Assembly: GCA_050014415.1 (NCBI GenBank)
Contig: JBEKDJ010000090.1
Location: forward strand, 1-15,504
Source of the DNA: JBEKDJ01 sp050014415
GTDB lineage: Bacteria; Desulfobacterota; BSN033; UBA1163
Reading direction: 5' to 3'
DNA: 15,504 nucleotides
Every line of letters begins with the position of its first letter. Positions within the stretch are counted from its first letter, which is position 1. Shown here piece by piece: positions 6,298-13,747 of this stretch. A model generated the notes under the pieces. That model searched no databases and was not told the origin of the DNA. It saw only the letters and a program-made list of their open reading frames with translations. A program made the position numbers and the translations under genes.

Positions 6298-8367
6298 ATG
6301 TTCGAGATTCTCATAGATACAGGGGGTACTTTCACAGATGGAGTACTGGTAGATGAAAGAGGCAGTATTAATGTGGCTAAATCCGAGACTGACTCTGCCA
6401 ACCCACCGCGGGGTATCTTGAGTTGCATCGCAAACATAGCTGAAGAACGGAAGACTACAAAAGAAAAGTTATTAGCGAATACAAATACAATACTTATCGG
6501 CACTACCTTGCCGACGAACTGTATACTCGAAGAAAAGGGGGCGAAGTGTTGTGTTATTCATACTAAGGGCTTCAGGGATATATTTGAGCTGGGTCGTACA
6601 ATACCGAAAACTGATATTTATAACCTAAAAGTACTTCCGCCGAAGGTTTTAATCCCCAGGTATCTGCGTTTTGGAGTTGAAGAACGCATTCAGTATGATG
6701 GAAAGGTAGTCACGCCATTGAATGAAGACGACGTGAAGGAAGCTGTAAGAAAGGCAAAGGACCATAATGTTGAGATTCCGGTTGTTTGTTTTTTACATTC
6801 TTACATTAACCCGGAACATGAGGAGAGGGCAGCAGAAATCATAAAGACAGAATACCCTAATGTGGTACTGTCTTCACATATCGCGCGGCGATGGATAGAA
6901 TATGATCGACTCAGTACAGCAACTTTTGCAGCCTATGTGAAGCCTATGCTGACCCGTTTTGTCAGTAACATGGACAAACAATTGAAAGAGGCCGGTTTTG
7001 CTGGGACTTTACTCTTCAGTACAGGTTTGGGTAATGTTGCCAGGGCTGAATTGTGTTTAGAGAATCCTGGACATTTAATAGGATCCGGCTTGGCCACAGG
7101 AGCCCTCATGGGTAGATTCTTGGCCGAAGTAAGTGGTTTTGACGATGTGGTTACATGTGATATAGGGGGGACAAGTGTCGACATCGGCGTACTTAAAAAC
7201 CGAACGATAGCGACAACCACTGAGTCGATCATTGGGGACCAAAAAAACGCGATCGAAACAATGGATATACAAAGCATAGGCGCAGGTGGAGGCGCTATTG
7301 CTTGGATTGACAAATTGGGTGTTCTTCGTGTTGGACCGTCGAGTGCTGGGGCTGATCCTGGTCCAGCATGTTACAGCAAGGGTGGAAAGGAACCAACCCT
7401 GACCGATGCTAATGTGCTTCTGGGATATATTCCAACTGACTACTTTTTGGGTGGGATAATTGCACTAGATCGAGGTTTGGCGAAAAAGGCTGTTGACGAG
7501 AAGATAGCCGTTTCACTAGGTATGGATACAATTGAGGCAGCTTATTCAATCTCATCCCTTGCCGAAACTCTTATGGCTGAGAGAATCTTTCTGACAACTG
7601 TTGAAAAAGGATACGACCCTCGCGATTTCGTACTTGTTGTGGCGGGAGGAGCTGGTCCTGTTCATGCGATTGCTTTGGCAACTAAGCTGGGTATGAAGAA
7701 GGTGTATATTCCTAAGCATGCTGCAGTATTTTCAGCCTTTGGTGGTGCGGTAGCCGATTATGGACATGTTTTAAATCGATTCTATTATAAAAGAGACGAT
7801 GAAGCCGATGTAAAGGAAGTAGCAAACATATTCCGTACTTTGGAAAAAGAAGCCACAGATATCCTGGGACGTCAAGGCGTCAAGGAAAAGAATATGGCTC
7901 TCGTGCGGGGCTCCGAGATGCGTTATTTTGGACAGCTACGTGATATTAACGTGGCACTTCCAGAGATAGCAAGAGGAAAAGACTTCACAGGCAAGACGTT
8001 CAAGGACTTGATTAAGAATTTTCATGAGAGACACGAAGCTCTTTATGGTTGGGGAGATCCGAGGTTGCCGGCCATAATAGCCATACTTAAAGTAAGAGGG
8101 ATAGGGAAAAGACCTGCTTTTGTCCTAACTAAGCAGCCTTTATCTAAAAAAGATCCGTCTGAAGCTCTAAGACGTAAAAGGCAGGTCTTCTTTAAACAAC
8201 TTGGAGGATTTAGAGATGTCAAATGCTACGATGGAGACAAGATAAAACATGGAAATATTATTAAGGGGCCTGCAATAATAGAGGAGAGAAAGACAACTTT
8301 TGTAATCCCCCCGGGGTCTGAGGTGGCGGTTGATCCTTATGGCAACTATTTGGCAACCCTGCTGTGA
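6298..8367 (+). CDS. hyuA: Hydantoinase/oxoprolinase family protein, HyuA (ATP-binding) subunit
   Basis: A 689-residue protein, the usual length. Residues 1-170 form the Hydant_A_N domain, opening with the phosphate-binding DTGGTFTDGVLVDE (7-20). The central hydantoinase A domain holds the second phosphate motif CDIGGTSVDIGVL (287-299), the family signature GAGGGAIAWID, and GADPGPACY. The actin-like fold ends with AGGAGPVHA. Members open cyclic amides (hydantoin, 5-oxoproline) with ATP, or carboxylate ketones (acetone and acetophenone carboxylases), together with a HyuB partner, which follows after 47 bp. One oddity: the usual SGPAGG before the second motif reads SGLATG (263-268). The substrate is unknown. 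The nearby amino-acid-type importer favours an amide or amino-acid-like substrate (inference). Confidence 0.88.
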   Translation: MFEILIDTGGTFTDGVLVDERGSINVAKSETDSANPPRGILSCIANIAEERKTTKEKLLANTNTILIGTTLPTNCILEEKGAKCCVIHTKGFRDIFELGRTIPKTDIYNLKVLPPKVLIPRYLRFGVEERIQYDGKVVTPLNEDDVKEAVRKAKDHNVEIPVVCFLHSYINPEHEERAAEIIKTEYPNVVLSSHIARRWIEYDRLSTATFAAYVKPMLTRFVSNMDKQLKEAGFAGTLLFSTGLGNVARAELCLENPGHLIGSGLATGALMGRFLAEVSGFDDVVTCDIGGTSVDIGVLKNRTIATTTESIIGDQKNAIETMDIQSIGAGGGAIAWIDKLGVLRVGPSSAGADPGPACYSKGGKEPTLTDANVLLGYIPTDYFLGGIIALDRGLAKKAVDEKIAVSLGMDTIEAAYSISSLAETLMAERIFLTTVEKGYDPRDFVLVVAGGAGPVHAIALATKLGMKKVYIPKHAAVFSAFGGAVADYGHVLNRFYYKRDDEADVKEVANIFRTLEKEATDILGRQGVKEKNMALVRGSEMRYFGQLRDINVALPEIARGKDFTGKTFKDLIKNFHERHEALYGWGDPRLPAIIAILKVRGIGKRPAFVLTKQPLSKKDPSEALRRKRQVFFKQLGGFRDVKCYDGDKIKHGNIIKGPAIIEERKTTFVIPPGSEVAVDPYGNYLATLL

Positions 8368-8400
8368 AGCCGAGGGTGACAGAATAGACGGAGACAACAA

Positions 8401-8410
8401 AAGGAGGTAA
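8401..8410 (+). promoter_or_regulatory. Ribosome binding site of the hyuB-like gene
   Basis: AAAGGAGGT (8400-8408) lies six bases before the ATG at 8415 and is a near-perfect match to the anti-Shine-Dalgarno. It supports this start and strong translation within one transcript with hyuA. Confidence 0.6.
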
Positions 8411-8414
8411 ACAA

Positions 8415-10241
8415 ATGGGTGCACGTAAAGGCATTAAGATAGATCCCTTGACTCTGGCTGTTGTTGAGGCAAGGTTAAATGCTATGAATCTAGAGCTGGG
8501 AACAAGGTTGTTTCGCCAATGTTTCTCTGTTCCAACATCACATGTCCGTGATGTAGGTACTGTCTTGTTTGACAAGGATGAGCGAACACTGAGCATTGGG
8601 AATTTTATGCCAGTCCACACTGGAGGAAGCTATTATTCTTTAAAGGAAATGTTGGACTGGATAGGACGTGACAACATTCGTCCGGATGACTTTATTATTG
8701 GAAACGATCCCTTCGTCGTGCGATTTGGGCATTTGGCGGATTGGTCATTTCTCCGGCCAATATTCTACGAAGACGAGCTTGTGTTTTATCATTTTGCCCG
8801 TACGCATCAATATGATGGTGGAGGGGCCTATCCCGGCTGTTACTTCCCCCGAAGTTATGACTGCCACAGTGAAGGCTTGATTATTCCCCCCATTAAGCTC
8901 ATAGAAGGGGGGAAGATTGATGAAAAGGTGTACTCCGTTGTCCTTCGAAATTTGAGGGGCTCTGCAATGGTACGAGCCGATAATATGTTGTTGTACGGTT
9001 CAATGAGGCAAATTGAAGGGAGAATCATCGAGTTGCTCAGGAGATATGGTAAAGACACAGTGATGGCGGTATGTGACGAGCTGATACGGAAAGCCGAAGA
9101 GGCGATGAGAAAAGTGGTTTCAACTTGGCCGGGTGGCACATACTATGCAGAACGTGCATCAGATTGGGATGGCACGACTGACAGACCAGTATGGGTAAGA
9201 TTGGCTCTTACGGTCAAACCAGATAAGGGACAATTAATATTCGACTTTTCAGATAGTGACCCACAAGCAGATTTCATCAATGTTCCTCTGGGTCAGGTAT
9301 GGTCATCTGTCGTTAGCGGCCTATTATGGTGCACACCAGGTGGAATGATTCGGAACCAGGGTTTTTTTAACTGTATGGAAATCATTACCAAAGAAGGAAC
9401 TGTCTTGAGCCCCGTTTATCCAGCTACGAGTGCTTGCCAATCTGTTGTATTGGGTCTCGAAATCACTGAGTGCGTCCAAATTGCTATGAGCCAAGTGGCG
9501 CCCAAAGATACGCCAGCTACTTGGGGTAGGCATGTTAACCCCCTTTATGCAGGGAAGCGACGTGATTTGATTGACCCAAGAACTGGGTCCATCTCAGAAT
9601 ATACCGCCCATACATTTCATGCATGTCCGTCGAGTGGTGCAGCATATGGGTTTGATGGCGTTGACGGAAGCGGCTCTAGCCCTCTGGGCGGAGCGTTAGT
9701 GAGGGCTCCGGTAGAGGTTGAGGAATGGTACATTCCTTACAGATGGTTACGTTACGAATTTAAGACGGACTCTGCTGGTGCAGGACAGTGGCGGGGAGGG
9801 CTAGGCACTCATGTTGAAGCATTTAATGTTTATGATCCTCAGGTTTGGCAACCTCTCGATTGCCTTACAATGACAGGCAATGCTGATGGCGAGAAATTTG
9901 GGTCTGTCGGCTTCATGGGGGGCAAGGGAGGAACCAAGACCAAACTTGGGATTCTGAGAAAAGGGGAACGGTTAGAATACCGCACTTTTGATCTAAAGTA
10001 CCTTGAGCCGGGAGATATATTTGTCCAAGAATCAGGCGGGGGGGGAGGTATTGGTGCCCCTTTGGATAGGGAGGTCGAAAAGGTCAGGTGGGATGTCTTA
10101 AATGAATATGTCTCTGTTGAAGCAGCAAGAGATATTTATGGAGTCGTAATAGATCCAAAAACCTTTGATGTGGATCATAAAGCGACACAAGCACTAAGAG
10201 CACAACTCAGAACCCGCAGTGAAAAATATGATAAGCAATAG
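8415..10241 (+). CDS. hyuB: Hydantoinase/oxoprolinase family protein, HyuB subunit
   Basis: A 608-residue protein, slightly longer than typical HyuB (about 550-600). It begins with IDPLTLAVVEARLNAMNLE, the standard opening. The conserved GNDPF...RFGHLADW spans 96-110, and HQYDGGG (131-137) with nearby histidines and cysteines lies in the region that binds metal in characterised relatives. Near the C-terminus are SGGGGGIGAPLDRE (from about 540) and YVSVEAARDIYGVVID, the family's terminal signature. It acts with HyuA in the cytoplasm as the catalytic partner. Acetone carboxylase alpha is considerably longer, and no gamma-subunit gene is visible here, so a cyclic amidase role is somewhat more likely than acetone carboxylation (inference). 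An uninterrupted run of eight G (10038-10045) lies in the glycine-rich motif. Confidence 0.88.
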   Translation: MGARKGIKIDPLTLAVVEARLNAMNLELGTRLFRQCFSVPTSHVRDVGTVLFDKDERTLSIGNFMPVHTGGSYYSLKEMLDWIGRDNIRPDDFIIGNDPFVVRFGHLADWSFLRPIFYEDELVFYHFARTHQYDGGGAYPGCYFPRSYDCHSEGLIIPPIKLIEGGKIDEKVYSVVLRNLRGSAMVRADNMLLYGSMRQIEGRIIELLRRYGKDTVMAVCDELIRKAEEAMRKVVSTWPGGTYYAERASDWDGTTDRPVWVRLALTVKPDKGQLIFDFSDSDPQADFINVPLGQVWSSVVSGLLWCTPGGMIRNQGFFNCMEIITKEGTVLSPVYPATSACQSVVLGLEITECVQIAMSQVAPKDTPATWGRHVNPLYAGKRRDLIDPRTGSISEYTAHTFHACPSSGAAYGFDGVDGSGSSPLGGALVRAPVEVEEWYIPYRWLRYEFKTDSAGAGQWRGGLGTHVEAFNVYDPQVWQPLDCLTMTGNADGEKFGSVGFMGGKGGTKTKLGILRKGERLEYRTFDLKYLEPGDIFVQESGGGGGIGAPLDREVEKVRWDVLNEYVSVEAARDIYGVVIDPKTFDVDHKATQALRAQLRTRSEKYDKQ

Positions 10242-10267
10242 GTCAAACCGAATATATGATGCCTTAT

Positions 10268-10287
10268 GAAATGCATGTAAGCATTTC
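10268..10287. repeat. Inverted repeat after hyuB
   Basis: GAAATGC (10268-10274) and GCATTTC (10281-10287) form a perfect 7-bp stem with a 6-base loop, 27 bp after the hyuB stop. No T-run follows, so it is not a standard intrinsic terminator; it could be an mRNA 3' stabilising hairpin or a factor-dependent terminator. Between this and 10460 I see only purine-rich sequence with several Shine-Dalgarno-like GAGGAG/GGAG stretches but no supported gene. Confidence 0.3.
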
Positions 10288-10462
10288 CCTGGGGAAGAGC
10301 GAAACGAAGTTGCTCAAGAAGAGGTGACGGTTTCGTAAACTTATTTGAGGAGAGGTGAAAGAGGAGACAACCGAGAAAGGAGTTGACCAGTATCAGTGTC
10401 TCAACCTTATCTACAGAAGAGTGACCGAACATTCCCACCCCTGCAACATCCATTTTCATTAG

Positions 10463-10792
10463 GGTTCACTGCCCCCTCCCCACAGAAAGTTATCCTTACT
10501 GCCTGCATTGTATAGGAGTATCCGTAGCGGGACTTGGCGGGTGGGCGATGCTTTGCTTCACGACCATGGGCAACTGACGGCACTCGGTCATCCTGAGGTT
10601 CTTGTGGCGGCTGGCAAATATCCTGACCGGCCCGGCTAAAACCACAATCTCGGCGTTATTGAAATTATCTGGGCCAACAGCGACCTCCAGGAAAGGGTGG
10701 CTTTCCTAAAGAGGTATGTTAACTATATGAGCCAGCGGAGCTTAATTCATGATTACACAAATTCGCTCAACGGAGGAAAAAGAGGATTATGA
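10463..10792 (+). pseudogene. C-terminal fragment of an unrecognised protein with an in-frame stop
   Basis: One frame reads protein-like sequence across the gap between hyuB and the dehydrogenase: GTWRVGDALLHDHGQLT, then GHPEVLVAAGKYPDRPG, a TAA at 10637-10639, then NHNLGVIEIIWANSDLQERV and FLKRYVNYM, ending at TGA 10790-10792. The final TGA overlaps the dehydrogenase ATG as ATGA, a translation-coupling layout. There is no start codon with a ribosome site, and only about 90 residues remain, so it looks like the tail of a lost gene. I do not recognise the family. Sequence sense on both sides of the stop, in the same frame, argues that it was once coding. Confidence 0.4.
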
Positions 10793-11601
10793 AACAAGGG
10801 TTTAATAGGTTAAAAGACAGAGTGGCTATTATTACCGGAGGAGGTAAAGGTATTGGCAAAGCCATCTCCCTTGCCTTCTCGGGGGAAGGCGCTATTGTTG
10901 TAGTGGCAGGAAGGACGCTTTCAGCTCTGGAAGAGATATGCGAACAAATAAGGAGTAAAGGGGGAAAAGCAAAACCGATCCAGGCAGATGTCTCTGTCGA
11001 AGAGCAAGTCGCATGGATGGTATCAGAAACAATCAATGAGTTCGGAAAGGTGGACATCCTCGTCAATAATAGCGGCATTTCGGGAATAACCGCTAGGGTG
11101 GTTGATATGCCTCTCAGTAAATGGAATGAAACAATAGCTATCGATCTGACGGGAGCTATGCTCTGTGCCAAGGAAGTTTTGAAGTACATGATTCCTCGGA
11201 GGATCGGCAATATTATAAACATCGCTTCTGAGGCTGGGAGATCAGGCGACGGCAGGTCCGGCTTTCCCCTGAGAGGTGCTTACTGTTCCTCAAAGATGGG
11301 TGTGATAGGCCTCACTGAGACATTATCTGTTGAAGTAGGAGAGTTCAATATTCGGGTCAACGCAGTCAGCCCGGGCCCTGTTAAGGGTGAACATCTTATG
11401 ACTGCGATCAAAGCTAAGGCTGAGGTGACAAATAAAGCTCTCGAGGAGATCATGGGAAGTCTTGTTAGTAATTCTTCACTCAAGAGAATGGCCAAAGAAT
11501 CAGAGATAGCAGCTGTTGCAGTTTTTCTTGCCTCCGATGAATCGAGTGCTGTTACGGGCCAGACGATCTCGGTGAGTTGTGGCCAGCACATTACTTTCTA
11601 A
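10789..11601 (+). CDS. Short-chain dehydrogenase/reductase (SDR) family oxidoreductase
   Basis: A 270-residue classical SDR with a Rossmann fold. The cofactor motif TGGGKGIG is at 16-23, NNSG at 93-96, the catalytic Ser at 147 (NIASEAG), and the catalytic YxxxK pair at Tyr165 and Lys169 (YCSSK). VSPGP follows, then the C-terminal VTGQTISVS. The Arg in AGRT (about 41-42) after the second strand suggests NADP(H) preference (inference). The Ser-Tyr gap is about five residues longer than usual (GRSGDGRSGFPLRG), and the last strand ends SCGQHITF instead of the common DGG. The start is supported by GGAGG about 11 bp upstream and AGAGG nearer. It lies downstream of the hyu pair on the same strand and may oxidise or reduce a pathway intermediate. 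The substrate is not predictable. Confidence 0.87.
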   Translation: MKQGFNRLKDRVAIITGGGKGIGKAISLAFSGEGAIVVVAGRTLSALEEICEQIRSKGGKAKPIQADVSVEEQVAWMVSETINEFGKVDILVNNSGISGITARVVDMPLSKWNETIAIDLTGAMLCAKEVLKYMIPRRIGNIINIASEAGRSGDGRSGFPLRGAYCSSKMGVIGLTETLSVEVGEFNIRVNAVSPGPVKGEHLMTAIKAKAEVTNKALEEIMGSLVSNSSLKRMAKESEIAAVAVFLASDESSAVTGQTISVSCGQHITF

Positions 11602-12239
11602 TCTCAAGAAATATATAGAGCGCCAAGACGGTATTACATGGAAGCAGCAAGAAGGATTACAAGATTTACCAGATAAAGGGTTTGAATGGGGGGGTGATAC
11701 AGGTAATTGTAATCTTGCGAATATAATCAACATACTAAGCTTACAAAAAACAGATTCATCGCCTGTAGTAGCACTTGAGGAGGTAGGGAGCTCCGAAGCG
11801 TTGTTTGTAATCAGGGGGTTGGTCGTCCAAATCCGCCCTGTTTTGACCAGTAACATAAGGATTATTATCATCTAAACAATCAAAGTACCATTTTGAATTG
11901 TGCTATTTTATAACATCCCAGTTCTATTTCAAGCACATCAGGGGCCGCCAGTTCCTTTTGTTTTAAGGCTATAAGTTATATGCGGTGATAATAGCTTTGG
12001 CGAATAAGAATCACGGAATATACTCTTTCAACTGTCCAACACCTCCCTCGCGCCCCCATGGGGAGGTTTCCGTTTAGGTTTAGTGATGGGAAAGGATACC
12101 CCCCCTTTTAGCATTAGCCTATGTCCATTTTGCAGATCATGTGAGCCGGCAGGCTCTGCACCTCTGTACCCTTGAAACAAATGACCCCTGGGCGTTGCGG
12201 ACTAAAGGCGACGATGGATCAAACCTAAAATGCAAAAAG
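11602..12239. other. Gap between convergent genes, no supported gene
   Basis: A 98-codon frame overlapping the dehydrogenase end (11579-11875) has no ribosome site or recognisable motif and is probably not coding. A tRNA-like stretch near 11765-11860 was considered and rejected. The only clear structure is the G/C-rich hairpin at 12041-12067. Confidence 0.4.
12041..12075. terminator. Candidate terminator hairpin between convergent genes
   Basis: ACCTCCC (12041-12047) pairs with GGGAGGT (12061-12067); an alternative CCCC-AT-GGGG fold lies inside (12054-12063). On the plus strand TTCCGTTT follows, a weak T-rich tail. It sits between the end of the dehydrogenase (plus) and the end of the CMD fragment (minus), where a two-way terminator would be expected. 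Confidence 0.35.
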
Positions 12240-12443
12240 CTAGAAGAGATCTTTAAATGCACGGGCAGCAGTATAGGAGCATGCTGCCCCACTAACGAGT
12301 TGCGCCACCCTTAAAGTCTCCATGATCTCTTCTTTTGTAGCACCAGCCTCCATCGCCTGTTGAGTCAACGATTTCACCCCTTCAACGGTTCCGTGCGCCG
12401 TATCGAGGGCCATCGCCATCAGAACTTTAATCTTCATCGGCAT
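12240..12443 (-). pseudogene. Carboxymuconolactone decarboxylase (AhpD-like) family protein, N-terminally truncated
   Basis: The 67 residues KVLMAMALDTAHG...QQAMEAGATKEEIMETLRVA and the ending AARAF match the core helices of the CMD/AhpD fold (GAT.EEI.E...VA is the hallmark). The family is usually about 100-130 residues, so the front is missing. Upstream, on the same strand, a transposase start directly abuts it with the junction near 12425-12437. The segment also lacks the CxxC redox pair of AhpD. Such CMD-like proteins often sit in catabolic clusters, but here the gene has probably lost its original start. An ATG at 12443 overlaps the transposase stop and could still allow translation of the remnant. 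Confidence 0.55.
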
Positions 12444-12643
12444 CCATTGCGTCGATATCGGTTCGGATCTTTTTGAATCCAGTGTTCCAGAACCTTTACT
12501 TCCAAAGCTTGCATCAGAGTCGAAAGAATAGTCCCATGAATCTCGTACGAACTTTCTTTCAATCCTTGGATCAAGCTATTGATTGTCAGTTTCGACTCTG
12601 GTATCTTAAAGACCAAGTGTAGATCCAGTGTGATCTCGCCCAA
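12434..12643 (-). pseudogene. Truncated N-terminus of a probable transposase (TTG start)
   Basis: A 69-residue frame on the minus strand starts with TTG at 12643 behind a very strong AGGAGGAG site (about 12648-12656). Residues include FKIPESKLTINSLIQGL and KDPNRYRRNG, an N-terminal helix set followed by a YRRNG basic patch like that of ISLre2/ISH6-type transposases. The frame ends exactly where the CMD fragment begins, so the catalytic part is gone. TAACC-CTATA-GGTTA (12670-12684) and the G-rich stretch to about 12690 upstream may be the element's end. The transposase family is tentative. Confidence 0.4.
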
Positions 12644-12669
12644 CGGACTCCTCCTTTCTTAGGTTGTGT

Positions 12670-12684
12670 TAACCCTATAGGTTA
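12670..12684. repeat. Short inverted repeat near the presumed insertion-sequence end
   Basis: TAACC (12670-12674) and GGTTA (12680-12684) form a 5-bp stem around CTATA, 27 bp upstream of the truncated transposase start. It may belong to the terminal inverted repeat or promoter region of that element. Confidence 0.25.
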
Positions 12685-12798
12685 GGGGGAATCCGTTTTA
12701 TTTTTCAAGTGAATTTACACTCAATAATAAATCTTAATCACGTAACTTTAGAACAAACCGAAAAATTAAGTAAATTCCACAATGTTTTTATTTTGTCA

Positions 12799-13020
12799 TT
12801 AGGCACCTTTTAGTGAGGCGATTCCTTCAAAAACCTCGCTTATCTTCACAACTTCAATCCCCGATTCTTTTAGGCGGTCGAAGGTGTATCCTCGGTTTTT
12901 TAACAACTTAGGAATGCCGGTTCTTTCGGTTGAGATTTCACGTTCACGGGATTGGTCGCTTTGTCTCAGCAGGCTCAACTGGAATGGGGTAACACGCTCG
13001 TCGTCTGTTCCAAAATGTAT
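12799..13020 (-). pseudogene. Unrecognised C-terminal gene fragment
   Basis: A 73-residue minus-strand frame runs from after a TAA (13023-13021) to the TAA at 12801-12799, without a start codon plus ribosome site. It reads as natural protein: TPFQLSLLRQ, ERTGIPKLLKNRGYTFDRL, KESGIEVVKISEVFEGI. The closing helix-strand-helix character (GIEVV.ISE) is typical of a C-terminal alpha/beta element, but I cannot name the family. It probably is the tail of a gene whose front was lost; 13021-13237 upstream on this strand holds no continuation that I can see. Confidence 0.35.
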
Positions 13021-13207
13021 TTAATATTTATCAAGTTTTTATATCCTAATCAAAAGACTTTTTTCAAGGGAAGATATCAACTTCAGCCTTTCCGTAAGAA
13101 ATGTAGTATCAAAGCACAGGACTCATGGTTAAACATTTCAGCAAGAAGTCATCACCTCTGGGTGGCCGTTGATCTACGGACTCTTGTTCTTTTCATTTCT
13201 ACGAACA

Positions 13208-13227
13208 GCAGGGAATACCCCCCCTGC
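13208..13227 (-). terminator. Hairpin after the CocE-like gene
   Basis: GCAGGG and CCCTGC (13208-13213 and 13222-13227) form a 6-bp G/C-rich stem with an 8-base loop, about 11 bp past the stop of the hydrolase gene on the minus strand. No T-run follows, so its terminator role is uncertain. Confidence 0.35.
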
Positions 13228-13237
13228 CGGACAGAAA

Positions 13238-13747
13238 TCATGTAAGGTTTTCTGGAATAATGGGTAAAAGTAAGTGGGATGGATATTTCTGGCATCGATA
13301 AATCTTATGCACCACAGTCTTACTGGAGCAGATGTGATAAGGGATGTACTCCACGGCACTATCCCCTGCTACTCCCGTCGGGACATCTATGGCGGTTACT
13401 TCGATACATATGCGGTGATCTCTTTTGAATAGATTCGAGGTTGGAGCAATTTCTACATCGTACCTGTTGATCTCACCCGGCACGACAGGCCTTTGAACAA
13501 TCCGCGTAAATGGGTGAAATGGCTGCCCAGGCAAGGACTTTTTCTCATCCACTGCCCGGTGAGAGGCCTTGAGCCACCCTCTTGTCAGCTCTCTCTCCAT
13601 CACCTGAGGACGCTCCATCTCCCCCTCCCTCGCAGTCTGAACCGATACATCCGGACCGACATCCTTGATGATAATGATCCAGTTCGTATCCCTTTGGTCA
13701 ATTTCCGCCCAAAAATGGAGAGAGAGGACCTGTGATTTCAGTGTCAT
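13238..13747 (-). pseudogene. CocE/NonD family hydrolase, C-terminal part (frameshifted from the next entry)
   Basis: This frame carries the C-terminal beta-sandwich (PepX_C-like) domain: WAEIDQRDTNWIIIIKDVGP, ERELTRGWLKASHRAVDEKK, RPVVPGEINRYDVEIAPTSN and FKRDHRICIEVTAIDVPTG, ending in YIPYHICSSKTV...KYPSHLLLPIIP. All are standard for the CocE/NonD family. It has no start signal of its own; the true homology begins near 13715, exactly where the upstream frame loses it. Restoring one AG unit in the repeat at 13719-13726 would join both parts into one protein of about 585 residues, the expected length. The domain stabilises the fold and helps shape the acyl site in relatives. Confidence 0.75.

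Noticed and set aside
11764..11860. tRNA-like sequence with a TTTGTAA anticodon-loop look, a TCCAAAT T-loop look and a nearby ACCA end
   Set aside because: Stems do not pair properly (the anticodon stem is mostly mismatched and the T stem has a C-C mismatch), and the distance from the D-arm-like part is several bases too long. Probably chance or at best a very old relic.
11579..11875. 98-codon frame overlapping the SDR end
   Set aside because: It starts inside the SDR gene in another frame, has no ribosome site, and its translation resembles no family I know.
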